Shown here: positions 22,354-32,617 of the stretch, in pieces | How positions within the stretch are numbered: position 1 is the first letter of the stretch | Layout of the letters: every line of letters begins with the position of its first letter | Source: Neoscytalidium dimidiatum | Lineage: Eukaryota; Ascomycota; Dothideomycetes; Botryosphaeriales; Botryosphaeriaceae | NCBI GenBank assembly: GCA_037367355.1 | Contig: CM074702.1 | Span: forward strand, 310,001 to 374,000 | Direction: 5' to 3' | DNA: 64,000 bases | Made by a program: the position numbers and the translations under genes | The notes under the pieces: generated by a model | What the model was told of the DNA's origin: nothing | The model's database searches: none | The model's input: only the letters and a program-made list of their open reading frames with translations

Positions 22354-24533
22354 ATGAAGGCCTCCACGATTCGAGAGTCCGCTGGCCCCTCGTCGGGTCC
22401 CGGCCGTCGCCAGTCAGCTCGACAGCAGCGCACCACTGCGACACGCCCTGCCAACTACTACGCCCGGCCTTTCGCTCCTCGGGGCACCATGGGAGGCGGC
22501 GACAATGCCTCAACGAACACCTCCGCACCTGGCTTTTTCCCAGCCATCACCCATTTTACCGATTCTATAACTGCGCTTCCGAAGGAGGTTATGAAACATT
22601 TCTCCATGCTGAAGGAAGTCGAGGCGAAAACACACCAGCCGGACGAGGAGCTTCAGAAGCTGGCTGAGCAAGTCTCGCAGCTACACGCTCCGACGCGTCG
22701 CGAAGCACAGCTTGCGGCGCTCAATACTGCGAACGCCACCGGTAGTAACAGCCTCAATGGGAGCGTTGCCGGTTCGGTTACCCAAGGTCAGACGCCTGCG
22801 ACTCAACAACAAGGCAACGACTTGCTCGAGAACGCCAATAATGGCCAGGTCATGGATGAGACCTCGATTATGGCCCGTCGTGAGCTTTTCTTACGGTACC
22901 GATACGGCCTTTCCCAGATGTGCGCCATGCTGGACGAGAAGAATGCCGTACTCTCAAGCGCAAACCAGACCATGGACAAACAATTAAGTCGTATGGAGAG
23001 CTCTTTCCAGCATATCGACGAGGAGCTTAGCTTCGAAGCGCGGTACGGCAGTTTCTCACACTGGGCATACAAGGACGGCGACGAGAAGAAAAAGGCCACC
23101 AACGAACGCTCACGGCGCGAGGTCGCATCGGCAAATAATCTTGCAGCTGCTGCGGCCGCAGTCCACGAAGGAGATATCGCGGCTTCTAGAAGCGAAGCTA
23201 GACGGGAAGCATTACTCGCGAAATCGAGAAGTCGTAATCACCACTATGTTGACTCAGAGTTCGAAGATACCCGACCGGCGAAAAAGCCTCCCACCAATCG
23301 CAGCAAAAAGGTCACAGAGCCAGTCGGACCCACAGACGCCAGGCTCTATGGGCTGGGTATTAGCAATGGCCCAGGACAAACGACAAAGAGGCGTAAGACG
23401 GAGAAGGGTGCTGCAGCTGCGCCTGCAATGGAGCGCTCGTTGAGTGGAGCAATGCAAAATGCCCAAGGTGGACGCGCAAGCCCAAGAGAAACACCGGTAA
23501 CGGAAGGTGGAAAGAAGAGATCTCGTGCAGCGCCAGTAACTGCAGGTATAAAGAAGAGGTATGATGCCCCTCGGATTGGTCCAACCTATATGCAGAATGT
23601 TAATAGCTCAAATAGGGCGCAGGCTCTTGGAGCTCAATCTCCACAAGCTCCTTCATCGCCAGTCATCGGCTCATTTGCGCAGTCCGGAGGCAACGCACAG
23701 CGACCACAATCGTCCCGTGCCCGTCAAAATTCCGCAACGAATTCGACGCATTCTAACAATCAAGACTCTGCCAAAAATCGCCCTCCCTCATCCGCATCGA
23801 ACCGCGCAGTCAATGGCGCGATAAACACACTAGAAGCAGAGCAAGGAGTGCCACATACCGTGGCGGGTGCGGGCGCATCGAATACACGCCTGACGGCGGA
23901 GCCTCCAGCACCGGCAAATGGGGGCATCTCAGAAAGCAGCATGAAGCGTGAAGACACTGATGCCCAGGATGGCTCAGGGACACCCGTGCAAACTGTAGTT
24001 ACCCGCGCTGGACGTACGTCGAAGACTGCCACTCCTGTCGTAGGCAGCTTTCCTTCAGATGTGCCGATGGCTCGCAGTCGCAGTACACGCAACAATGGCA
24101 GCAGCCACGCTTCTTCAGAATCCAACGTGCCACTTGCCTCAACGCAATCTCAAAAGAGATCTCACAAGAAGGGTGCCTCGGCACTACAACAACAGGCAAA
24201 CAATCTCGACGATGGGAGCAGCCTAGCTGGTGATCTTTCTGGCCCGGACATTGAAGAGGAGATTGCAGATGAAGATGAGGATGGAGATCAGGAACGCTTC
24301 TGCTACTGCAACGGCGTCAGTTACGGCGAAATGATCGGATGCGACAATCCCGAGTGCACCAGACAATGGTTCCATTACGCTTGCGTGGGCATCACGAAGG
24401 AACCAAACAAGAAAGGTAAGCATCGTTGATGTCATACTTCATCAGAAAACATACTAATTAATGCCTAGCGAAATGGTATTGCGATGATTGCAAAGAGAAG
24501 ATGAAAAGGTCGCGACCGGGTAGCCGACAATGA
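22354..24533 (+). CDS. ING-family PHD-finger chromatin protein
   Basis: ING proteins (yeast Yng1, Yng2, Pho23) read H3K4 methylation and are subunits of histone acetyltransferase or deacetylase complexes. Two exons, 22354-24415 and 24469-24533, give 708 residues. The N-terminal ING helical domain is split: FFPAITHFTDSITALPKEV at about 60-80, and a coiled segment at about 168-222 (ELFLRYRYGLSQMCAMLDEK). A long Ser/Ala/Pro-rich disordered linker with basic patches follows (about 260-630), then an acidic run. The PHD finger (about 650-700) begins FCYCNGVSYGEMIGCDNPEC and keeps the Cys4-His-Cys3 pattern; the intron falls inside it. Much longer than the yeast proteins, it most resembles Yng2/Pho23-type proteins of filamentous fungi. 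Which complex it joins is not decidable here. Confidence 0.92.
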
Positions 24534-25811
24534 CGCTGAAACGGATTACGCTATCGGTATGGAGCATCAGGGCCTCTCTCGCCAGCTGGCCCTACTCTTT
24601 CCACCCACACGCAGCGCCTTTACTCAATGAGAAATGAAAAGAGAGCATTCACATTTATGGTGCTCCAGCTAATGATCTCTTGGCCTGCATTTGAATTCGG
24701 TTTCCGAATTACCTTTATTTTGGTCTATGCGATTGGGCGACTCTCCGCCTCAGTTCGATACGTTGGACTTTACCGTGGGATTACCGCCGGGACATGGAGG
24801 GAAGTATTTGACTGGTCTTGGAATGCAGGAATTTTCCTCCTGGCGTGAGGGCCATTAATTATTTTAAGGGCGTTTATGCGGAATTTCTCGTGTTTAACTT
24901 AGCTTTTCGCATGTGGGACGGCGATCATGAGGGAGGCTGTTCTCTGAGATGGACTAAACAGCTATACCCAAACGCTGGAAACGAATCTTTCTGCGCTTGA
25001 GCAGCGGCGAGGAGTTCGTGGCGCGTACAAGCTGACGGCTGGCAGCGTTATGTCGTACCGGCTGAGCTTATCTTCATTATGTTTGATAATGTACAGTATT
25101 GTGTGCGACTGGTAGAAACGGACGAATTTATCTTCGTCGTTGGGCAATGCTCTTTCTATTTGCTCATGAACTGCGTGCTTTGGGACACTCGTCCTTGTAC
25201 ACAATAGGTGATGAACAGGAGGCTTCTATGGAAACTATAAAGCTGAAGCAAAAGAGCCCTTTCCTTTCCTTTTACTTTTTCAAAACTACCAGCGATCTCA
25301 GTGATGTACAGTAATAGGCGAGGCGCTCAGACATATGTGCTCAGCCCACTTGAAGAGAGTGATGGTTTCCAACTACAAGCCCAATTATTTTCATTTTGGT
25401 ATTTTGCTAGGTGAGCAGCGCCTATATCCTATCATTGAGCAGTGAGTAGCTCTACATAGTTTTGTATTCTGTTCAGGTTAAATATCCCCTGCACATTGAC
25501 AAGTGTGAGTGGATAACAGTTTGGACCCCTGTCAGTGTACCTTGGTACTGGAAACGGGAACCATATTTATGTTCGTATTCCGCAAGGAATCCACACTTTG
25601 GTCAAGCCGAAGGCAAGTCGATAGTAGATGAAAGTGCAACACTTGGTTAGAATTGCAATAGGTAGTAATGCGGTATAGTATTAAACGCCACCTCAGTGCC
25701 AGTTAGATGCTGTTTTCCCACATGACAATCTTCGATCACCCATTTATCAATACCGCTGGAAAGCCCAGTTACACCTTCCGTTCCATCCAACTAAGCAACC
25801 GAACAATCACG
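24534..25811. other. AT-rich intergenic region
   Basis: This stretch is visibly AT-richer than its neighbours. It contains short open frames with no recognisable product and no repeat structure that I can see by eye. It may hold old decayed sequence, but I cannot identify an element. Confidence 0.55.
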
Positions 25812-26372
25812 ATGGCGACACCTACGTCGTCTTGCGCTCACAAGGTGGAAAAGCCTACCCGGTCAGCTCAGAGGAAGGGACGCGCTCCTCAAGTACCTTC
25901 CCTTCGCAAGTTCCTCCTTCCGCGCCATTGCAACAACAAATATATGCTTGGACGCTCTGTCTCTGCCGTACCGTTAATAAAAGAGGAGACGACGACAGCC
26001 ACCACTACAACCACCACCAGCACGCCGCTCCACGCTTGGCCAAAATACCCGCTCCTCCCCCATGCTCGGACTAACGACTTACGCAAGGCTTTATTGGCGG
26101 CCTGGCCAGACGAGAAGGACCACTGGCGTCTGGCTGACTTAGTTAAGCGTTATCTGGCAAAGCACCCACCGAGCACGATGGGTGATTACGAGAAAAGGCA
26201 GTTCAATGCTGCGATAGATGCCGTGATTTCCGTCATGATGCAGAATCAGGAGAATTGGGGCGGATGGCACGTTTTTATGGTTTGCCTCATAGACAACTTA
26301 CAGTCTATGAAGGTAGGTGCTGAGGACCTGCCTTGCGTATTCAAGGAGGAAGATGGCGATTGGCCGTTCTGA
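25812..26372 (+). CDS. Hypothetical protein, orphan single-exon ORF
   Basis: The open frame of 186 residues starts at ATG 25812 (context CACGATGGC). The same frame stays open upstream to 25707 but the later start looks better. The N-terminal third is basic (HKVEKPTRSAQRKGRAPQ) with a Thr-rich run (TTTATTTTTTS). The C-terminal half looks folded and helical: WPDEKDHWRLADLVKRYLAK, then DYEKRQFNAAIDAVISVMMQ, and it ends in acidic EEDGDWPF. No signal peptide, transmembrane segment or known domain is recognised. It sits alone in AT-rich sequence. It could be a lineage-specific gene or a chance ORF; the well-formed helical half makes me favour a gene. Confidence 0.5.
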   Translation: MATPTSSCAHKVEKPTRSAQRKGRAPQVPSLRKFLLPRHCNNKYMLGRSVSAVPLIKEETTTATTTTTTSTPLHAWPKYPLLPHARTNDLRKALLAAWPDEKDHWRLADLVKRYLAKHPPSTMGDYEKRQFNAAIDAVISVMMQNQENWGGWHVFMVCLIDNLQSMKVGAEDLPCVFKEEDGDWPF

Positions 26373-26896
26373 GATGTTCTAGTGCGCAATTCTTCGCACA
26401 ATAACGGCTTCAGAGCACGGTAACATATATGTCTTTGCTGTTATTTTCTGAATGCTGCTGCGATAATGCTAGAACAAGGCAATTAGAGGCGCTTGGTAGA
26501 TCCAATTCAAGCCACAGCACGTCCGAAAAATTGCTAGTTGAGCGCTTTGTTATTGTGATACATTGACTATTTCCAAAATTCCCTTGACCAGTGCGTACTC
26601 GTTATTTGATTCATGAGGACAACCCGCGAAGACATAAACATCTACTTTCGTAGACCAATGAATTGAGCGGAAGAGTAGCAAGTTTACATCATTGCCATAG
26701 CAACCAATGTAAAATACATATTTTAATCTTCCTGCCACCACTCAGTGCTTCCTCCATGCCTATAAGGTATCAACCAATTCGCCCCAAGAAGGGCTCGCTA
26801 AACGCCATGCAATGCCCCCAAATAGCCTTTTACATCATGCTCTGATCAACGGTCATTCATCCGAATGCCATTGGTTCATTACCCTCGATTACGCAG
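26373..26896. other. Convergent intergenic region
   Basis: This 524-bp AT-rich stretch lies between the 3' ends of the orphan ORF and mL41. Nothing else is recognised. Confidence 0.55.
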
Positions 26897-27271
26897 CTAA
26901 TCATGCCCACCATCAGCCTTCCACTTCTCCAGGTAGAGCTTTCCACTCAGCGGGCCCAGCTTATCCGGGTAATTTCCTCTGCCAGACGGCGGCGTGACGC
27001 GCTTCGTGACGAACGGCGTGAGCTGCGGAAGGTATTAGTTATGACTAATGTCCCAGAAATGCCTTATGAATTTGGTTAATCTTACATCAAAGCCCTCGAG
27101 ATTAGGCATGACGTATGTCCGAACTTTTTTCCATTGGATCTTGTATGTACCGTACTTGGTGTGCGTTCCCATCGCACCGCTGCGGGTACCTTTGTAGTAG
27201 CCCTTTCCGGTCTGCTTGGTGGTGAGCGCGAGGCGCTTGATGCTGCGCTGTAGCACTTGAGTGGGCTGCAT
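26897..27271 (-). CDS. MRPL27: Mitochondrial large-subunit ribosomal protein mL41 (yeast Mrpl27)
   Basis: mL41 is a small basic component of the mitochondrial 54S subunit. Two exons, 27086-27271 and 26897-27022, give 103 residues. The core is TGKGYYKGTRSGAMGTHTKYG followed by YKIQWKKVRTYVMPNLEGFD, then LTPFVTKRVTPPSGRG after splicing, which is the family signature. The start MQPTQVLQRSIKRLAL gives a short mitochondrial presequence. An open frame extends upstream but is Arg/Pro-rich and overlaps the promoter, so I prefer the ATG at 27271. The gene is divergent from UTP14 across 245 bp. Confidence 0.9.
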
Positions 27272-27516
27272 GGCGATTGACTGCGGCGATGCTGTGCTGG
27301 GCCGTCGGTGGTGTTGCGCTTGAAGTCCAGCAGCGGAAACGGCGGACGGGCGCGGCCGCGGACATCGGCGAGTCGGCATTTCGCGAGTCAGGGCGTCGGC
27401 CAAGATTTCGGGTGCACGAGCCATAATTTCTGATTTTCCAATCCGGGCGGCGAGCAGCTGCCCGCAACTACGCATTCTCACCTAGAGCAAGCGGAGTCCA
27501 TATCTTCTCGTTCATA
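27272..27516. promoter_or_regulatory. Shared divergent promoter mL41/UTP14
   Basis: The 245 bp between the two start codons must hold both promoters and both leaders. The pair joins mitochondrial ribosome assembly with cytosolic rRNA processing, which suggests common growth-linked control. I did not recognise a specific factor site. Confidence 0.6.
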
Positions 27517-30450
27517 ATGCCCCGTCGAGTTGCGCGGAGCTCTACCTCCGCTTCTAAGCCGCGGACCGCGCGGAAGAAGAATCAGAAACGCAGCCTCGAT
27601 GCTTATACTATCGCCGAGCAGGAAGTCGGCGACCGCACTAAGATTCGCCAGCACCGCCTTGGAGAAGCCCTGGATGATAACCCGCGCCGCAAGCGTCAGC
27701 GCCTTGAAGATGAGGAAGAGGACAGTGACGAAGACGATCGCCCCACGAAACCCCGTAAGAAGGCCTCCAAGGGCCGCTTCGACGAACTGGATGCCAGTGA
27801 GGGCAGCGATTCGGAGGGTAATACATGGCGCATTGGCGAGGTCGATTCGGACGACGACAGCGACATAGACAGCGACGAAGCTTTCGATGAGAGCGATGAG
27901 GAGAGGTTTGCCGACTTCTCGTTCCGTGGCAGCTCTACCAATAAGGTGAAAAAGGGCAAAAGCAAGCAAGCGAAATCCGTCGACGAGAATGGTGACATTG
28001 ATTTGAATGAGGATGAGGAGGATGACGAAGAAGATAGCGATGATGACTCGCTTGGGTCTGAGGCTGTTGACTTGGCCCAGATGCTCGACGATTACGAGGA
28101 GGAGCAGAACCAAGCCAAATCAAAGGGTAACAAGTCACGCAAGCAGCAGGCGGAATCGGACAATAGCGAGGAAGATGACTCTGAGGAGTCTGAGGAAGAA
28201 AAGAGTGAAGCGTCTGACTTCCAAATGTCGGAAGGGGAGGAAGATGACCAAGATCCTGGCAAGATCTCCCAGCTTCAGGACTTTATATCGACTATTTCCC
28301 AAGGAACCGATGCAAAGAAAAGGAAATCTCGTATGGAAGATGTTCATGAAGGAGCTGTGCCATCGGAATTCGGTGTTGGGGCTTCTCAAAAGCTTGACAT
28401 TGGAGACTTGCTCGCCGGAACAAAAGATCCCAACGCCAAGAAAATCATTAAGATGCTCAAGGATAACAAGTCAACAACTCGCAGTGGAATACCTGGCAAA
28501 TTGGATGCGCCGTTGCCTAAACGTCAGCAAGATAAATTGGACCGGATCGCAGCAAATGAGAAGGCAAAAGAAACCCTCGAACGCTGGGTTGACACGGTAA
28601 AGCAGAACAGGAGGGCCGAGCACATCTCTTTTCCTATAAAAGATCCGGATGCACAGGAGCCTATGGGAACCAAATCTTTCCTACCTCTCACCACGGCCAA
28701 GCCTGCCAACGACCTGGAGAGCACGATTCAATCTATTATGGAAGAGAGCGGCTTGGCAACAGGGAAGAAGTCCGAAGAGCAAATAGCGGAGTTTGAAGAA
28801 CTTCAAACCAACAAGATGCCTATTGAAGAAGTCATGGCCAGACGAGCAGAGCTGCGCAAGGCTCGCGACCTCCTGTTCCGCGAGGAAGTGCGCGCCAAAC
28901 GAGTCAAGAAAATAAAATCAAAGTCTTGGCGTCGTGTTCACAGGAAAGAACGGGAGCGGCTCGAAGAGCAGGAGAGGCAGGCACTGGTCGAAGCGGGGGT
29001 TGACATCTCGGATGAGGAGCGGGAACGCAACGATCGCCGTAGAGCTGAGGAGCGTATGGGCGCGAAGCACCGCGAGAGTAAGTGGGCTAAGAGCGTCAAG
29101 GCTACCGGTCGGGCTGCGTGGGATGATGATGCACGTGAAGGCTTGACAGAGATGGCTCGCCGTAACGAAGAACTTCGCCGTCGTATCGAAGGCAAGGAAG
29201 TACGCGACGAGGAAGATGGGACGGATATCAGCAGCGAGAGCGACGCCGATGACGATGATGACTTGAATGCCGGTGAGGCCCGTAGGCTAAAGCGTCAGCT
29301 TGACCGTGTGGATGCACAGGAACCGGCTGAAGCCGGAGGCCTCTCCAAGCTTGCATCACTCAAGTTTATGCAGCGTGCCGAGGCAGCACAAAAGGCAAGG
29401 AACGATGAAGACATTGAGCGCATGAGACGAGAGCTGGCCGCTGAAGATGGCGAGGACATCGAAGAGGAGGAATACGAACAGCCTCAATCCATCGGGCGCA
29501 AGGTCTTTGGCCCTTCGTCTAACAAACGTACACAGTCGATCAGGGAATCGGTCAGGACTGAGTTTGAAGAGCAACCTGGATCGGACGAAGAGGAGGCAGA
29601 TGATGAGGTCAAATTCGTTCTGGACAACAAAGATCAGCTGTCAAGGTCACGAAACCAGCAGGCCACCTCAAACAACAGAGCTCGAAACCGCAAGCCACTC
29701 GCCGCCCGACAGCCTTCAGAAGAGCCTCAAGAAAACGCATGGCTAGCAGGTCCTAGTAAGGAAGATAAAAAATCAAAATCCAAGTCACGCCAAGCAACGT
29801 CATCTGGTGTCGCGCCCACGCTTGAGGTTATGTCAGACAGCAAGAAATCAGACAATGCCAAGCAACCGCAATCTAAGGCTACCGAAACGCCAGCTCCAGC
29901 AGATGCCGAGGGCTGGACGGTCGTTACCTATCGTAACCAAGACGCTTCCGATGAAGAATCAGAAAAAGAGCCCGAGAACCCTTTCGTGCTGAAGAAAGAA
30001 TCCCTGGTAGAGAAAGCATTTGCAGGTGATGAAGTAGCCGACAATTTTGAGGCCGAAAAGCGCGCTGTTGAGGAAGAAGAAGGAGATAAGATCATCGACA
30101 ACACATTGCCGGGTTGGGGCAGTTGGGCGGGTGAAGGTCTCAGCAAGCGGGACAAGAAGCGTAACACAGGGCGCTTTTTGACAACGCAGAAGGGCGTGGA
30201 CAAGGACAAACGCAAGGACGCCAAGCTGAAGAATGTGATCATCAACGAGAAGCGTGTGAAGAAAAATGCTAAGTACCTGGCATCATCTTTACCGTTCCCA
30301 CACGAGTCCAAGCAAGTCTACGAGTCGACGCTGCGGCGGCCATTGGGCCCAGAATTCAATACCAAGGAAGTGTTTCAGGACAGTACGAAACCCAGGGTCA
30401 TGGTCAAGCCTGGCGTTGTCATCAAACCCCTGGCAAAGCCGCTTGTTTAG
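27517..30450 (+). CDS. UTP14: U3 snoRNP / SSU processome protein Utp14
   Basis: Utp14 is a nucleolar component of the small-subunit processome. It activates the helicase Dhr1, which removes U3 snoRNA from pre-rRNA. It is a single exon of 977 residues. The N-terminal half alternates acidic Asp/Glu/Ser runs with basic patches. The conserved core begins DAYTIAEQEVGDRTK and FDELDASEGSDSEG. The C-terminal signatures are GWGSWAGEG (the hallmark Utp14 motif), FLTTQKGVDKDKRKDAKL, VIINEKRVKKNAKYLASSLP, FPHESKQVYESTLRRPLGPE and WNT-like FNTKEVFQ. The ATG at 27517 is followed by a typical basic N-terminus. Confidence 0.96.
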   Translation: MPRRVARSSTSASKPRTARKKNQKRSLDAYTIAEQEVGDRTKIRQHRLGEALDDNPRRKRQRLEDEEEDSDEDDRPTKPRKKASKGRFDELDASEGSDSEGNTWRIGEVDSDDDSDIDSDEAFDESDEERFADFSFRGSSTNKVKKGKSKQAKSVDENGDIDLNEDEEDDEEDSDDDSLGSEAVDLAQMLDDYEEEQNQAKSKGNKSRKQQAESDNSEEDDSEESEEEKSEASDFQMSEGEEDDQDPGKISQLQDFISTISQGTDAKKRKSRMEDVHEGAVPSEFGVGASQKLDIGDLLAGTKDPNAKKIIKMLKDNKSTTRSGIPGKLDAPLPKRQQDKLDRIAANEKAKETLERWVDTVKQNRRAEHISFPIKDPDAQEPMGTKSFLPLTTAKPANDLESTIQSIMEESGLATGKKSEEQIAEFEELQTNKMPIEEVMARRAELRKARDLLFREEVRAKRVKKIKSKSWRRVHRKERERLEEQERQALVEAGVDISDEERERNDRRRAEERMGAKHRESKWAKSVKATGRAAWDDDAREGLTEMARRNEELRRRIEGKEVRDEEDGTDISSESDADDDDDLNAGEARRLKRQLDRVDAQEPAEAGGLSKLASLKFMQRAEAAQKARNDEDIERMRRELAAEDGEDIEEEEYEQPQSIGRKVFGPSSNKRTQSIRESVRTEFEEQPGSDEEEADDEVKFVLDNKDQLSRSRNQQATSNNRARNRKPLAARQPSEEPQENAWLAGPSKEDKKSKSKSRQATSSGVAPTLEVMSDSKKSDNAKQPQSKATETPAPADAEGWTVVTYRNQDASDEESEKEPENPFVLKKESLVEKAFAGDEVADNFEAEKRAVEEEEGDKIIDNTLPGWGSWAGEGLSKRDKKRNTGRFLTTQKGVDKDKRKDAKLKNVIINEKRVKKNAKYLASSLPFPHESKQVYESTLRRPLGPEFNTKEVFQDSTKPRVMVKPGVVIKPLAKPLV

Positions 30451-32617
30451 GGAATTACGGGATATCTTTACTTTTCGGGCGGAGTGGAAATTGTTCGCAA
30501 TGCAGGCGAGACTTGTCGCGGGGCCAACATCCAGATAGAGCAATGCAGGCGTTTTTGGACTGGTATAGGGCAAGGCAGCAGAGCTGAAGCAGTGCTGCTG
30601 AACATGGATTTGTGGCACACTTGTTCGACCAATTTGGGCCGAATGACGAACAAGGGGCGTCAGCCACCGTGATACAATATGCGCCCGTGGTGGTGACGGT
30701 CTGTCAACAGGTTGTCTTTCCACTTCCTGCCTTCACAACGGCGAGCGTGCGGCCTGGGCTGCTAGGCGCCGAGGCGACGGTTAGCCGTCATAAGAGAGAA
30801 TTGCAAGGACCGCTGTTCTCGAAGAAGCCATGTGGGCGTTCTGGCGCCCGGACTGGGTGAGGCCAGCGATCATTTTCCAGCTCATAGCAAGGCGAGCGAT
30901 CATATGCGGCTCCCTTGGTAAAATGGAGGCGATCAACTGACTGCGGGGGTGGCCGTACCGGGCCGGCGCCTTGTTGGCGGTCCGGTGCCTGGCCGTGATC
31001 CACATCTGTTTGCCGGGTGCGTCGGCAGCGTGTGATCATCAGAATGCACCCCGGCCGATTCGTCATGAGTGCGGATGTGGCACGAGTGGCTCAACCTGTC
31101 CCCGTCCGCATCATTTTGCTCATTCGCGACAGGATCGGTCCCTGTCGGCTCGATCGTGTGGCCGCAAGCCGAGAGACGCCGAACGTGCACGATGATGGCG
31201 TTGAAGGGCGTGGAGCAGCAGGCGGCAGTTTGCACCCGCTCAGCGCCTCTGAGAGCAAACCAACGCCGGCAAAGCGGCAAGCTCTCTGCCCAGGCCAGCC
31301 AACCTCAGCCTGCCTGTCTGCGCAGAGCTCGGCGACGGCCCGCCTGATGATGCAAACAGCTCCGCCGCCCCTGGTTTCTGCGGTCATGCAATGCCCTCTC
31401 GCTCTCTACCAAGGCGTACTGTTGCCACGGACACTTCTTGAGCCCGCGACATCTCGTTTCCATATAAGGGGAGCAGATTCCCAAGTTGAGAGTCCAGGAG
31501 AAACGCAGTTCCAGAAACAAAGTTCTCGTGTCACCGACAAACCATCGACGGCCAGACCCGCATTCCGAACACGCAGCCATCCCAGCCCCGTCTCTCCGGT
31601 ACCCAGCGAACCAGGACTCGCCTCAGTCACGTCCTGGCCCAGCTCGACGCTGTACTTTGCTGCAAGAGGTAGGAGACTGCGCTGACCGGCGAGCTGCAGA
31701 GTTTCTCCGCGCAATGGAGCAGACGGAGAGAAGTCCTTGTGAGCGCGAGCGTGGCATGCTAACCAGATGGCGCAGGTGCCTGAGGTTTGAAGCAGTCATC
31801 CTCCCTCCCACCGCGCTGCATCCCGGATAGCTGCACGTAATTCGTCCAGGAAATAACCCCGGGCGCAGGCTAATTCTCACAGGTCTCGTGCGACCGCATC
31901 AGCCCTACGAGCGGCAGCCTGCATAAGCCAGTTGCATTCTGTTCGCCCAAGGTACGGTACCACGCGCTCCGGGACTAGCGCGGCCTCTTGGCTGCGTCCC
32001 TCTCTACACCTGCAGCATTCCCCTTGATTCACGCTTGCATGCGCCGTTGCTTCTCCGCATTTCCTCTTGCCTCTTTCCTTTTCTCTACAATGTCTCAATC
32101 ACTACGCTTCATTTATTTCTCTTTGTTTCTTGGCTCGCTCCCGTGGTGGTCTGGTGATGGCTTCACCTGATTCGCGGTGAGTACACAAAATCCCAAGTCT
32201 TCATCTCGCTTGGGAGTTTAAAGGAGCAAAGGATACCAATCCATCCTTGCTCAGGCTCTTCACGGCCCGCTGCTCTCCGCACCAGCGTCTTTTGCCTTCC
32301 ACTACCGGTCTAAACCATACTCTTGGCCCAAAATAGCAGTTTCGTTTCTTGCGCAATTCAACCTTAACCCTGTGCCTGGGCGGATCTTGGAGCCATCTCG
32401 GAGCGCCATTGGGGCACCCGCATAAGCGTGTGGGGGAGCGAGCTACGCTACAGAGGATAAGAACAGTCACAGCGTCTTCGTCTCCGGCAATCGGTGGAGT
32501 TTGGTCTCGCGAAGTTCCTTCTTACCACTGTCGTTCCTTCGTTGTTTCCATTCTGTGCAATTTCCTTTCTTGGCGAAAGCCGCAACCATTTTATTTTTGT
32601 CTCGCCAGAACTCTACC
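30451..32617. other. Large intergenic region upstream of the GH81 gene
   Basis: This 2.2-kb stretch carries the UTP14 3' flank and the promoter of the GH81 glucanase. Between about 30,700 and 31,900 it is GC-rich, with many overlapping open frames on both strands (longest 222 codons) whose translations are Arg/Pro/Ser-rich and unlike proteins. The last 500 bp are C/T-rich leader-like. No gene is supported. Confidence 0.55.

Noticed and set aside
31017..31685. 222-codon plus-strand frame between UTP14 and GH81
   Set aside because: Competing frames of similar length lie on both strands; no motif, splice pattern or codon bias supports it.
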